From Dasyornis broadbenti (lineage: Eukaryota > Chordata > Aves > Passeriformes > Dasyornithidae), in NCBI GenBank assembly GCA_013397935.1, contig VZRN01005009.1:197226-261225 (forward strand): DNA of 64,000 bases. The letters are read 5' to 3'. Below, piece by piece: positions 1 to 11,590 of the stretch (its first letter is position 1; the number at the start of each line of letters is the position of its first letter). The position numbers and the translations under genes are program-made. The notes below the pieces were generated by a model. That model saw only the letters and a program-made list of their open reading frames with translations, was not told where the DNA came from and made no database searches.

Positions 1-2169
1 CCCCCAATGAAGAGCGATGGATGCCACATACTTTGGAGACACAGAGTGGACTGAATGACCCCATGGTAAATAAAGCCAGCTCCACCAGGGCATTCAAATC
101 CTGTCCCTTTGCCCTGCTGGGGTAGCCCTTTGTGTTGGGCAAACTGTCACCCACAGTGAGAACACTCAGTTAATTTATGAGACCAAAAGATGTGGTCATG
201 GAGTGGCCATGGGAACTCCTAAGCTCATCAATTGACCACAACCAAAAACCAGCTCAGAAACGATGACTGTGGCCACAAACCACGGAGCCACTGTGCCTGA
301 GCACAGCAAACCCACACCAGCGCCTGGGCGTCCTCCCAGTGCTGCCCCAGAGCTCACACACCATCACAGACGCCTTCTTTTCATATTTCACTTTTTTTTT
401 TTTCAGCTCAGACCTGACCCATGCATTAGAAAAGCCCAGGGATGTCACCGAAAGGACACGCACAGATAAAAGGCAGTGCTGACACTGTAATATCTCTGAG
501 TTATTCCTATACCACTCTGAGTTTAAAAGAAACATCTGTTAGCAAGGTATTTGGACTATGAATCCATCAAAATTTGTGAAATATTGCTATCGCCATTTCA
601 AATGTATCACACTGTGTGTTATTCTTAACAAGGAAAAACAATTTTGGGAGTAGCTGCTGTGCAACTTTTTAAAGTTAAATAACATTTTCATTGAAAATAC
701 TCCAGTCTATCAACAAAGTTTACGTGAGGGCCTGTATAGCACCATTCCTAAAACAAACCTCTGGACTGGGAAAAGCAACCGGCTCCCTCCTTGTGGGACA
801 CGTTCCTCTCTTTGTCTGAAGACCTCACTCGGGTTTCATTAGGATCAGGGAGCAGCCGTGCTGCAAATGTGTGTCCCTGAGGAATTGAGTCGCACGGCAT
901 CCAGTGCCTGCTCTCCTAAGCCATCCCGTTAAGCCGAGATCCCAAAAATTGCTTATGTAACACTGTTTAACCGTGCCCCTGTGAGAGGAGGTGGCCAGCT
1001 GGGGCCAGAGAGCCAGGGCAGAGCAGTGTGGTTTGGGCTCTCGTAGGAGGCAAGAGCGTATTTGAGTAGCTCCTTGGTTACTAAGAAGTGTTAGTCATGG
1101 GGAAAGCTGTAGTATTTATTCCGTAAAATGTAAATACATAACCCAAACCACAAAGGAATAACCATGGATGGAAATAGTGTAGCATTTACTGAAGGAGCTG
1201 GGCTGCCTTTCTACAGAAGCTGTATTTCCTCGGCCCCATAGAGCGTAATTCACCTTGAACGGAGCTCCTGCTCCAGCCCGTGGAGTTACACATCGGCTGA
1301 ACTCAGTCCAGGCACACTAAACAACCCAGTGTGTTATATATTCCAACCAAAAAAGTGATGCCAAAACGGAGCTAAAAATACAAATGTGGAAGGTTTGAAA
1401 AGCAAACACTGCTTAATTCAGCAGTGGATGCAACGTTAAAGATCCAGCACATCAAAACCAGAGAACATTGTGTCTCCATTCAACACAAGACTCAGCTCCC
1501 CTGATCACATCTCGCAAGGGTGACGGGGGAAATGGTGGGGGTCTTGCCTATGACCCGGTCCCAGCCCTACTTAGGGACCTGCTGCCAGGTTTTCTGCTCT
1601 CTGCCTTCTGGGAAAAACCTTCTGGGAATCTCTGCACCTGGACAGCAAGACCATTGCTCTCCTCTGGAAGCAAAGCACGTTGGGGACGTCACCCTGCAAA
1701 GACTGGCCAGACAAAGGGGTGATTTATCATGGGCAGACCTTGGCTGTGACAGCAGACTTTGCTGGTGGCAGCAAGAAGCCCAGGGGCTGTCAGGTGTCCT
1801 GGAGCCCCAGAGCCCAGCTCTGCTCGGAGGGGTCAGTAGCTGAGGGGCAATTATTTGCTCACTTTTGTTTCAACCCAATAATCGTGGGTTTGCCCAGACA
1901 TGTTCCTGATAAAATCCCAGCCACGCACATCTGACCCATTTTCAGGTTTTGTGTGCTCAGGACGTACCAGCAAGCACTGCATGTCGATGTTCAGCACCTC
2001 TAGAAATTAGGCCAGCTCTGTTTACAAGGAAAACTTCTCCTCTCATGGCAGCATTTCAAGAGATGCCTCTGGACTCAGACCTTCCCAAACCAGTTCTTGC
2101 ATCCTATGTTATTTTTAGAGCAGCTGCACCTTTTTGGTCTCTAAAGTTTGCAAACAACCTGGCTCAGGG
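1..2169. other. Unassigned single-copy non-coding DNA
   Basis: No gene or transposon is recognised. There is a 12-T run at about 392-403. From about 780 to 985 some nine CpG dinucleotides sit in about 200 bp, more than in the surrounding DNA. All open frames are short (107 codons or fewer) and resemble nothing I know. Confidence 0.6.
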
Positions 2170-2210
2170 AAAAAAAAAAAAAAAAGAAAGAAAGAAAAAA
2201 GGAAAAAGAA
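2170..2210. repeat. Poly(A)/(GAAA)n low-complexity tract
   Basis: A run of 16 A is followed by GAAA-type units and further A-rich sequence. It could be the decayed tail of a retroposed sequence, but the DNA upstream is not recognisable as one. Confidence 0.9.
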
Positions 2211-2256
2211 CTTGCCTCACCAGATTTGTGCTTAAGCAGAAACAAGCCTAAAACCA

Positions 2257-2273
2257 TAAATAAATAAATAAAT
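2257..2273. repeat. (TAAA)n microsatellite
   Basis: About four TAAA units, 47 bp downstream of the poly(A)/(GAAA) tract. The two may have arisen together. Confidence 0.85.
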
Positions 2274-3137
2274 GCCTATGTCAGAGATATTTTAATGACA
2301 TGGATTACAGGAGGAGATGTCCATAAGTGTGCTAAGATCAATTCCCTCCTACCCTTTCCTTTCAACTGCCTAAGCTTGTCAATTAAACCAAAGAGAACTG
2401 AGCAAACAACTCCAAGAGATTGCATTTTCCAAAGTAGCTCTTCACTAAAGAGCCGACCGGTAAAAACAAGTGCAGCTGCTTGAATGGCGAAAGGAAGATT
2501 TTTTACAGCCACTCTGAGATTTTCATGATTTCTCTGAGTGCTTCAGAGCTGGCCTGTTCTACCAGAATTTTCTACCTCCTCTTGAATAAATAAATTCATA
2601 CTTCTCCTAAAAGACAGAACTGGGCTCAGCTTGGACTTTATTTCTGCTTTACATTAAAGTGTCTCTGCTGAGGTGTCAGGACCACGTCTAGAACCACTCC
2701 TGAGCTAAGAGAAGAATCAGGTTCAGCACTGCTATTTTATTCCAAACAGGGTTTGGTTGTTTTGGTTTTTTTTACAAATCCCTACAAAAACACTGTGTGG
2801 GAACATTAAAATAATGTAGTTCTAAAAAGGCAGTCTTTGGTAATCAGACACATGGCAGTCGAAACAGTAGGATTGTCTGCTCTTTTCTATTTTTAAGTTT
2901 TTAAGGATGATTTTTATTGTTTTGAGAATGCTATTAAAAGGTTGGCTGTCCCACGCACGGTGAATCTTAAGTTGCTGTTACTTGACTCATTCGCTTTGTC
3001 ACTTTTCAGAGATGCCCAAGAGCGAACAAGGCTAGAAATGTCACCCCTGTCTGTCTTCTGCTGTGAGAGCTTGAGCTCTCTGCTGCTAAATATTGTTTCT
3101 TTAGAGATTCTGGGCCTCAAAACTCGGAGGTGTGGGT
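2274..3137. other. Unassigned non-coding DNA
   Basis: AT-rich sequence with no recognised gene or repeat. The part next to 3138 may be a degraded extension of the CR1 fragment that follows, but I cannot align it by eye. Confidence 0.5.
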
Positions 3138-3351
3138 CTTTCAGGCAGGACATTAGGAAGAACTCCTTCACAGAAAGGGTGGTTAGGCATGAGAATGGGC
3201 TGTCCAGGGAGGGAATGGAATCAGCATTCTTGGAGGTGTTCAAGAAGCGACTCAATGCTCTGGTCTGCTTGGGAAGGTGGTGATCGGTCAAAGGTTGCAC
3301 CAAATGATCTTGGAGGTCTTTTCCAATTTTAACATTCCTGTGATTCCATGA
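3138..3351 (+). mobile_element. CR1 LINE, 3' end (old, diverged)
   Basis: The frame reads the CR1 ORF2 C-terminus with residues like DIRKNSFTERVVRHENGLSR and then LEVFKKRL. It continues through a 3' UTR with CTTTTCCAATTTTAA and ends in TGATTCCATG. The copy is strongly 5'-truncated, with no intact frame and no flanking duplication visible. The tail type (CTTTTCCAA) is shared with the copies at 20283, 29206, 30591, 34778, 43738 and 46774. Confidence 0.85.
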
Positions 3352-4445
3352 TTAGGGAAGTGCTTCAGCAACGCAACTCATAAAATGAAGGGAGAGCCAT
3401 TTTAATGGTCTGTTGTTAAAATTCCCCTGAGCTGTGTTAGGAACACATCTGTTGTAAAATCATCGCCACATCAATGGGTTTCCTCGAGGGATGTTACAAG
3501 GAGAACATGCACTGATCTCATCCAGCTTTTGGAAAGAATCGCTGCCTTTAGCCCGCGTTTGCTTCCGCACTGTGTTGCTCCCCACTCCATCAAAGCCTCA
3601 TCCCTGAGAAGAAAGGAGGACCTCCAGAAAATGAAGAACTCATTCCTCCTGTTCCGCGATTGTGGCTGGTACCTAATAAAGACCATCATTCTCCTAATGA
3701 GCTCCGTCCAGCCTTGTGGCTACTGGAGACGAGCAGATTCTTTTTGGATCTGATGAATCATGAAGGCTTTTGGAGAATAGCACGGGGCTGGCAGCTCCCT
3801 GACCTTACAAACCACTCAGTGTGTCTCTAGCCCTGAGATGTGGCTTTGTCTGAGCTCTGCCGTGACTGATATTTTGCTCTCCCTCGCTGCCCAAATCTGC
3901 AATTCCACACAACCACGTAGCACCTCCAGGGTGCCGACATCTGTCTTTGTCCCTTAATTGCAGCTTGAGATCTTCTGCCGGCAGAAGCTTTAACGATCCC
4001 AAACGCTACTACAAGGTGTAAATAAGCAGTGCAGGACAACTGCTGCAGAAATAATTCACAGGAGCGCATTTGGATTTTTAGCAACAGCAAAGGACTTTAC
4101 TGGTAAGTGTTACATCAAGTGCTGGGAAATGTCAGCACATGGATGAATTTTGAGTTTGTTAAGGTGAACATCCTCACCTGAAAGCAGAGAGGAAGGATCC
4201 TGCCCAGGAGTCCCTCTTGGGAAATATGACTATGCCCTGTGGCCTCCATCTCCAGCAATAACAAACTGGTGGGGCTCGTTTGTACCAGTTGCCTGGTGAC
4301 AAGGTGCGTAGTCACAATTAATCATCATTCTTAGAAAGTGCTCACTGATTAAACTTACACAGGGTGTGTGAGCAGAGCATGAGCCTCCCACAGACGCGTG
4401 ACACTAAAAGGATGGTTTGTGAGGGAAAGGCTCCTGCTCATGCTG
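3352..4445. other. Unassigned non-coding DNA
   Basis: No recognised gene or mobile element. Open frames are under 90 codons and none resembles a known protein. Confidence 0.5.
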
Positions 4446-4696
4446 TCATGGAATATCCTGAGCTGGAAGGGACCCACAAGGATCAGAGTCCAACTCCTGG
4501 CCCTGCAGAGGACACCCCAACAATCCCACCCTGTGCATCCCCAGGAGCGTTGTCCAAACACTCCTGGAGCTCTGGCAGCCCTGGAGCCGTGACCATTCCC
4601 TGCAGAGCCTGGTCAGCACCCCAGCACCCTCTGGGGGAAGAACCTTTCCCTGATATCCAACCTAAAACTGACACAGCTGCGGCCCTTCCTGACAAA
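4446..4696 (-). mobile_element. CR1 LINE, 3' end, 'CTCAGGATATTC' tail type
   Basis: Read on the minus strand, the tail gives CCCTTCCAGCTCAGGATATT and then CCATGAC. Going upstream it has the GGACAACGCTCC region and GGTTGGATATCAGGG-like ORF2-end sequence. It has the same layout as the copies at 47349, 54338 and 63427. It is 5'-truncated and non-coding. Confidence 0.88.
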
Positions 4697-5587
4697 CCTT
4701 TCAGCAGAACCTACTCCTGCCCAGCATGGCAAGGCTCTCTGTTCCATTATTGATCAAGCAAGCTAAGGAGTGAGGTGTTAGCTGGGTTTATTTTCTATTA
4801 GAGACATTCTTACTTACTGTTACCTTCTCAGCTTCATTCTGGGGCAACAAAAAAAACATTTGTAAGCAGAATCAAAGCCCACCTTCTCTCCCAAACAGCC
4901 ACGACCCAAAAGGACTTGAGCAGGGGTGCAGTTTGTGTCAACACCAGTGAAACCTGATTTCAATTTTGGCTCTTCTCTACATAAACAATTATTTATTTTC
5001 CCCTTCCCTGCTTCCATTATGCACAGACACTGACTTAGCAGCCCAAAGGAGGCCTTTAGCAACCTGGGAAGTTCAAAGGCGACAGATTTGGTGCAGAGCT
5101 GCAAGTACTGAGATGCCTAAAGGAAGGTTGTCCTAGTGATGGAAGAGCTGATTTGGACTTCAGAAGGTCTAGGTTCAGCTTTGTGCTTCTGTGACAGTGA
5201 CTGAATCATCAGGAATCTACTTTATCCAAGTGGTTAAGAGCATATTAAACAGAGAAGAGTAATTAAAAAACATGGGGAAAGGAGGCAATTAGAATTAAAA
5301 GCAGGTTAGAGCCTCCATTCTGGAAGAACAAGAGCATTTTGCACCATTCTCAGAAATAAATAAAATATAAACGTTACTTCTGAACAGGTCCTCAGCTTCC
5401 AACCCAACAAACAAAAACAATGGCTTTCAAACCATCTCAGGGGGATTCCAACCCCTGGGAAAGTATTGGAAGAGTAACGTGACATGGAGACTCTGTATGA
5501 TCTCTCATTTAACAGCACGTGGAACAAAATTTGTACTGCCCTGTCTGTCATCGGAGACACACCTGTGATTCACCTGTCACCCACGTC
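4697..5587. other. Unassigned non-coding DNA
   Basis: Single-copy-looking sequence leading into the GAA microsatellite. No gene is supported. Confidence 0.5.
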
Positions 5588-5712
5588 AGAAGAAGAAGAA
5601 GAAGAAGAAGAAGAAGAAGAAGAAGAAGAAGAAGAAGAAGAAGAAGAAGAAGAAGAAGAAGAAGCATGAGGAGAAAAAGAAGAAGAATAGAAGGAAGAAG
5701 GGAAGAAGAAGC
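5588..5712. repeat. (GAA)n microsatellite with impure shoulder
   Basis: A pure AGA/GAA tract of about 77 bp (roughly 25 units) runs from 5588 to 5664. After one GCATGAG interruption, GAA/GGAAGAA-type sequence continues to about 5712. The plus strand is entirely purine across the pure part. The apparent Glu-rich or Arg-rich open frames here come from the repeat. Confidence 0.98.
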
Positions 5713-7792
5713 ATAACTGAATATATGCCTGGAAACTAGAGATTAAACACTTTGTAGTCAGAGGTGGGTTTCTAGCATTTTCCAGAAATACTCATCAGGG
5801 CTTTACATTACTGGCTGGCAGCCACGTGGCCTGTGAACTGAAGGGAGGCCAATTTCTTGACCTGCAGGTTTCAATGCAAAGACAGTCTGTCCTCTCCGAT
5901 ACCTTATCCAAACGATGTGGGCAAACCAGCATCGTACGTGCGTTCCGTGCGTGTTCGCTCCCACAGGCAAACCAGCCTTTCTATTTCTATTTCCTAAAAT
6001 ACCAGCCACCAAATAGCTTATAGAGGGATAAAACTGAAGAACTGGCTGAAAAGGGAAAAAAAAAAAAAAAGGTGGGGAGAAGAGACACTTTTGGGAAAAT
6101 AGTATCTCAAAGTCAGTTTGAAGAGGAAAAAAAGTGAAATGGCAGAAAAGGAGTGAGTCTGGAGACGTCTCTTATCTCTCTCTGCCATATGAAGGGGCCT
6201 TGGAAGTGATGGGGTGCTCACCCCCACAGAGGTCCACCTGGGCAGAGGGTTTACAGAGCCAGGCCCCAGAGGATCAGCAGGAAGACAGAACAGGAGAGAA
6301 AACTGATATGGGAAAGAAGTGAAAACCAAGAAGGCAAATTCAGTCTGGGCAAAAGGCCAAGGCAAGGCCAAGTGCAATTCTAGAAAACAGGCCTGGAGCC
6401 AGAGGCACCAAGGTGTCATGACAGGCCTGCACTGGTCTGCAATGACAACCCAGAATGATGCACCTGCCAAGAGCACAGCATCACCCAAACACGAAGAGAA
6501 ACAGGCTTAAAACTGGATTTTTGAACAAAAGTCTCAGGAAGGAGGGCCTGAAGCAGCAGTTTCCACTTGTGCAGGATCTGGAGTTAGCATAAGGCTGGTA
6601 TCTCCCAGCAGCCCCCTGGGCACACTCCAGTTACACACTGGTGTGGCACTTTGAGTCAGGGAAAGCAGAACTCAGAGCAGTTTCCCTGAGGACCTGTTTG
6701 TTCCCCTGGTTTCACCCTGCATTCCTGCTCGTTCCACCTCTGTCCTGCTGACTCTGCTGCCTTTTCCCACCCTCTGTACACACACCTGATAGAGCAGCAA
6801 GCCTCAGAACCAGGTATTGTATGCAGCACCACACCCCAATTCAAAGAAATATTGCAAAAAGCAAATGCGTGACGTCATTTGTAAAACTGGCATCAGCTCA
6901 CAAATGTTCCTCACGAAGACCTAACAACTGAGGTAACTCCATGGCTGCCAAAAAGTCACCTGTCCTGTCTCCAGAGGCCTCAGCAAGTCACTTCATCTCC
7001 CATCACTCTTTCCCTACACAGCACTTCGGTGCAGAGGCAAAGTGGGACAGGAATCCTGACACCCATCCCCGCCAGCCCAGAATGAGGAGAAGCTGAATGG
7101 TGTTGGGGCTTCAGGGACTGCAGGATGAAAATGAGGTGGATTAAGACAGATGTTAGAAGGGCAGAGGATAAAAATGGTCAAAGAAGACTTAGAGACCATG
7201 AGTATTGACTTGAGGCAGGGATAGTGGAGACAACCATAGACCCAAAGCACAAAATAGCAAGGTGAGATTGACGGAATCTCTCTCAGGGTGGTGCCATCAG
7301 GAGAGTTTGGACTTGCAAAGCTTTTGTGTGATTTGTTTCCCTCTCTTGGGACCACTGGCTACCCCCAGAACAGCCACCATTCCTTTTTCACAGGTTCCCC
7401 AATTGTTAAGCCACTGGGAGCCCAGGATGAGGCCACCGCAGGAGGTGCCTTGACTTAAAAGGCACAACTGGATCACTTCGATCGCGTTTTCTGCTGGAGG
7501 AGAGGGACTGGAAGCAGATTCCTGAATGTATGTACAGAGTTGAGAATGGCTACAACCTGGGGGCTGAGCAAGAGTCACCAGAACTTTGGAGACACAAACA
7601 CTGTGCCTATGCTTGTAGGAGGTGCACAGCTCCAATGTCTCAGAGAATCTCGCAATCCACTCTCAACCCTTTCCAGAATGTAGAGAATTTACCTCACCCA
7701 GCATCATCCCTTCCCTGTCCACACAGGATCATCCTTGCCCTGCTGGGCAAAAACTCCTTTCACCCAAACCAGCAAAATTCAAAGCCCAGTCT
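5713..7792. other. Unassigned non-coding DNA with a 15-A run
   Basis: A 15-A run lies at 6056-6070. The surrounding plus strand is purine-rich from about 6030 to 6160. A minus-strand frame of 156 codons at 6018-6488 reads a Phe-rich stretch through this A-rich DNA and looks accidental. No mobile element is recognised. Confidence 0.5.
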
Positions 7793-7913
7793 GAAACAAA
7801 CAAACAAACAAGCAAATAAAAAATAAAACCAAAACAAAACAAAAAAACCCAACAAAACCCAAAACCAAAAAAAAAAAAAACAAATCCTCAACCCCAAAAT
7901 GAAACCCAAAATC
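7793..7913. repeat. A-rich CAAA/CCAAAA low-complexity tract
   Basis: About 120 bp of CAAA, CCAAAA and ACCCAAAA units, with a run of about 14 A near 7867-7880. It could be an expanded poly(A) tail of a plus-strand retroposed sequence. The upstream sequence (7600-7790) is not identifiable. Confidence 0.92.
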
Positions 7914-8591
7914 ACAGCAGTGAACAAAAGGCATTTTTAAAATTAAAACTAACTAAAGGCTGGGCTCTGTTCTGTTTCTTGAGGCAGGTAAATGCACTGT
8001 TCATACATTTCAAACTCTTCCCAGCAACAGAGCTCCCAAAGCACTTTGTGTCTGTGGGGTGAGCAGCTCCATGTCTCCCATGGCAGAGGGCACACACAGT
8101 GATCTGGCTCGCGTTACTGAGCAGGATCAGATGATAGATGAAGATCCATGATGCTGAGCAGCAGCTCACAGGTCGAAGTCTTTCCCTTCTGTCTGAAAAT
8201 CCTCCTGCACCTTTCTTTTCCAAAGTAAGTAGAGGCCCTTCATTCTCCAAAGGCTTTTGTTGCTACCACGTTTTATGTACTTACACATCCCTGCTAGAGC
8301 AAGATTTCAGCACAAGAGAATTGGCATAGGATGTTCCAGCTCACATAATTTTTTTTTTATTATTATAATAAAATCTTGTGTAAAACTGCTCCTTCTACTG
8401 CCCTGCGAGAGACGAATTGTAAATCCAGCCAAAAAAAACCTGCCCCACATCCCTGGATCTTAGGAAATGTAGATTTGTCACCTTTCAGTCTCTTGGTATG
8501 CTGTTAGATTTTCTCCCTGTAATATTATGCTGCTCAGGCATCTAATGACCTGAGTGGTCCCAGGAGAGAGGAACTGGCTTCCTCTAAATTG
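7914..8591. other. Unassigned non-coding DNA
   Basis: Contains a T-run/ATT-repeat patch at about 8349-8372. Nothing else is recognised. Confidence 0.5.
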
Positions 8592-8631
<40 letters not shown>

Positions 8632-8644
8632 ACAAAAAACCCCG

Positions 8645-8697
<53 letters not shown>

Positions 8698-8700
8698 CCG

Positions 8701-8737
<37 letters not shown>

Positions 8738-8738
8738 G
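8592..8738. repeat. Compound poly(A) tract with CCCCG spacers and a poly(G) end
   Basis: Three A-runs of 38 (8592-8629), 51 (8645-8695) and 29 (8701-8729) bases. They are separated by TAACAAAAAACCCCG and CCCCG, and nine G follow (8730-8738). The poly-Lys and poly-Phe frames here are artefacts of the repeat. Both a real tract and a sequencing or polishing artefact are possible. Confidence 0.97.
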
Positions 8739-9847
8739 TTTATTTGCAATTTACCTTACCTGACTTGTTTAAAGTGTTCTCAGAATGCAAGCACCTACTT
8801 TCTTCTCTTCATTTTCACTCAATATCCAAGAGTTGCTTGAAGTGAGAATGTCTAAAGCCTCAGGCATGATCCTGGGTGTTCTCAAGACTTAAATGCCACT
8901 GCTTAAAGAGTTAAAGATCTAGATGGCTGCACTAAGAGGATGATAAACTAATCACTCACTCACTGCTGGTGAGCCTGGTGTCATTTACTGAAACATGGAA
9001 TGCATTTAACCATGTAAGAGAAACTCCATGCAGTGCAAAAGCCAAAGATTATTGTTAGATTGTCAGGGTTTACTTTGGAGAAAGTCCTCAGTCTAATTAC
9101 CTAAGTTTAAGCAACAGAAGTATTTTTGCCCTTGTTGAAGAAGTTCACGTTTTCCTTTCAAGCCAATGGGTGGTTTGGGGTTTTTTAATGCTACTAAGGA
9201 TTGCAGATTCTGTTCAGGGGGCTACAAAATTTTAAGACAGGGACTAGGTAGAAGAAATAATTCTTCCAGGGAACAAGTAAAAAATGTTTCCTACCATAAT
9301 CATGAGAAAAGTAGAAATAATAATTAGACTTCTAGTACTGAACATTTCCCTATTGATTTGTGTCTTCCAGTTCTGTGAAATGGCTGGAAGGAAAAGGACA
9401 GCTCTTGGCACTCAACAGAAATGCATATTTAAAAGCCACACTCTTTTTTATTGCTATTGGAAAAAAATGCTTTGAATCCTTTCCACTGCAATCTCTGAGC
9501 CTTGGAGAAGGAGAAAGAGCAGGTCCAACACTTTGGTTTTGCATTTTTTGCACCAGAATTTGGTGAATATTGGCAGGTTTTCTTAAAATGAGATCTCAGT
9601 GAAAGATCAAGATGCCAAACATGAATAAAACATCAAAGGTATTTTGTGAGGCTCACCCAGTGGGCATCCAAACTGCAAATAATATCACTTTATTCTCTTT
9701 TACTCTATTACACACAGTATGACTTCCTTGTGCCTGCAGTTGGGACAGGACTCTTTCCCAGCACACCAAATCCCAGAGTTAATCCCAGTGGATACCCCCA
9801 GAAGTTTTTCATCGATGGGAAAGCAAGGCCTGGAGTGGCAGAGCCGA
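8739..9847. other. Unassigned AT-rich non-coding DNA
   Basis: AT-rich single-copy sequence with no supported gene or transposon. Confidence 0.5.
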
Positions 9848-10125
9848 ATGAAGGTGTGCCCATAACTCATCGTCGTGGATCAGTGTCACTCTGACCCAGC
9901 AAACACAAGCAACAACAGGCACTGCAGTGACATCAGCACATCCTGACAGCCAAACCACCCTCCTGAGACTCTGGCTGGGTGCTCTGATGTGGCCATAGCA
10001 CATCCCTGCAAGTCAGTGTCAGCCTGACCCGGTAAACACAGGTAAGCAAAGCAGAGGAAGCAACATCAGCTTAGCAAGGGGTAACTGCTTACCGGCTCTC
10101 CAGAGACTCTTGGTGGGCACTCTGC
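9848..10125. repeat. Diverged tandem duplication, period about 138 bp
   Basis: Two consecutive units align by eye. Unit 1 (about 9848-9984) carries CAGTGTCACTCTGACCCAGC, AAACACA, ACATCAGC, GAGACTCTGGCTGGGTGC and TCTG. Unit 2 (about 9985-10125) carries CAGTGTCAGCCTGACCCGGT, AAACACA, ACATCAGC, GAGACTCTTGGTGGGCAC and TCTG in the same order. Offsets between matched blocks are 133-138 bp, so small indels separate the units. It is non-coding, with no known family. Confidence 0.75.
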
Positions 10126-10183
10126 TCCCCAGCTCAGACAAAACTTGTCCCATGGCTCTGCTGCTGTCACCCAAATGACTTCT

Positions 10184-10202
10184 GAGGAGGAGGAGGAGGA
10201 GG
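10184..10202. repeat. (GGA)n short microsatellite
   Basis: About six GAG/GGA units just downstream of the 138-bp duplication. Confidence 0.9.
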
Positions 10203-10723
10203 CAGAAACACCTTCTAATGACACCTGCCTTCATGACAAGCCTGGCAAGACAGCACATGATCATTTTCCCTGCTGGGTAATGGCTGGTGGCTCAGGTAGT
10301 TCTGCTGACCTTGGTTAGGGCAGTCTCTGAAGAAGTAAGGAAACGTCTGGGCTGAACCAAAGGATCAAAATCCAGCTCTGTGAGTGGAAATTCAGCTGAT
10401 CAAATAGAGATGTCTTCAGCATCATCCTGAAATGAACATCAAAAATCGATCAGATTGTTCTCAAGCAGTAGCTATTTTCCTGCACGTCTAAAAGGAGAAT
10501 CCAAATGAGTAAGTCAGGTGTTGCTGTGCACACTGTAGAGATCTAAAGGCAGCAAAGAGAAATGCTATTCACAGGAACCTGCTCTTCCTGTTGTGTAAAC
10601 CTCACCCTCTACAAAGAGGCAACATTTTCCCTAGGAACTGTGTGACAACACTTGCCTCACTGCACTGCATGAAAGAGAGAGCAAACACTTTGAGATCAGT
10701 TGGACCAAGACGTGTTTTTTTTA
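10203..10723. other. Unassigned non-coding DNA
   Basis: No gene or repeat is recognised before the CR1 that starts near 10724. Confidence 0.5.
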
Positions 10724-11003
10724 CCAAGGCATGGAGTGACAGGACAAGGGGGAATGGCTTTAAACTGACAGAAGGCAGGGTCAGATTAGAGATTAGTAAG
10801 AAAGTCTTCCCTATGAGGGTGGTGAGGCCCTGGCACAGGTTGCCCAGAGAAGCTGTGGCTGCCCCATCTCTGGAAGTGTTCCAGGCCAGGTTGGAGGGGG
10901 CTTGGAGCAACCTGGGATAGTGGAAGGTGTCCCTGCCCATGGCACTGGGTAGAACAAGATGGTCTTTAATGTCCCTTCCAACCCAAACCATTCTAGGATT
11001 CTA
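10724..11003 (+). mobile_element. CR1 LINE, 3' end, 'CCCAAACC' tail type
   Basis: Encodes a decayed ORF2 C-terminus (SDRTRGNGFKL, then RVVRPWHRLPREAVAAPSLE), including the DNA signature GAAGCTGTGGCTGCCCC. The 3' UTR has GGAAGGTGTCCCTGCCCATG and CCCTTCCAACCCAAACC, and it ends in ATTCTAGGATTCTA. The ORF2 end is open but truncated at its 5' side, so the copy is dead. It looks fairly young. Confidence 0.95.
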
Positions 11004-11286
11004 AAATAAGAACTGGGGAACTTTTGAAATACACTCACAGCTCCACAGACCACAATCGCTACTGCAGAGCACACTGTTTCTATTTCATCTATATGTGCAT
11101 GATTTTAGGACTTGAAAAACTGCTGCCCTTGTACTTCTCAGCAGCTAATAAAAACCCTTGTTAGCAACATCTGGATACAAGATAAGGGAACCTTGCAAGG
11201 AAACATGAGGCATTCAACAGGTTTCTGCAGTGGGTTCTTCGTGAATCCTCTGAGGACTCCGCTCCAAAATCCACTGAGGTGTTGGG

Positions 11287-11325
11287 GTGTTTTTCCATTG
11301 ACTTCACTGGGCTCCAAACCAAGAC
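11287..11325. repeat. Possible ancient palindromic repeat relic
   Basis: TTTTTCCATTGACTTCACTG followed by GGCT resembles the core of old amniote palindromic elements built around CCATTGACTTCAATGG. A similar core occurs at 44671-44735. The assignment rests on memory of such families and is tentative. Confidence 0.4.
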
Positions 11326-11440
11326 CTAAAGCCTCCCTGCTGTGTTTTGGACATTTATTTGTGTTTGATCTGTAATAAGATCTTTCATTTCTCTTATTCC
11401 TGTAAAAACAAATAAAGCCAGAGCACAAGAAAGCAACTAA

Positions 11441-11590
11441 ACACATGCTTAGCTTTAAGCATATCCCTAAACCCATTCACTTAAAGTCCTTAATTCTATG
11501 GACTCCTGGGAAGGAAAAGCACATGCTTAAAGTTAAACACGTGCTTGGGGTCTTTGCTAATTAATGATGGCCTTGTCTCTTACAGGGCCC
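11441..11590. repeat. Ancient palindromic repeat relic (GCACATGCTTAA type)
   Basis: ACACATGCTTAGCTTTAAGC (11441-11460) is followed about 60 bp later by AGCACATGCTTAAAGTTAAA and CACGTGCTT. Related motifs recur at 27901-27990 and 32890-32960, so this is an interspersed repeat and not local chance. It probably derives from an old non-autonomous DNA element shared among sauropsids. That identity is inference. Confidence 0.5.

Noticed and set aside
5484..5716. Glu-rich and Arg-rich small proteins
   Set aside because: Both are direct translations of the (GAA)n microsatellite in two frames.
6018..6488. 156-codon minus-strand open frame with hydrophobic Phe-rich end
   Set aside because: The Phe stretch is the antisense of a poly(A) and purine-rich patch. 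The rest is unrecognised.
8534..8840. Poly-Lys and poly-Phe peptides
   Set aside because: Translations of the poly(A) tract and its complement.
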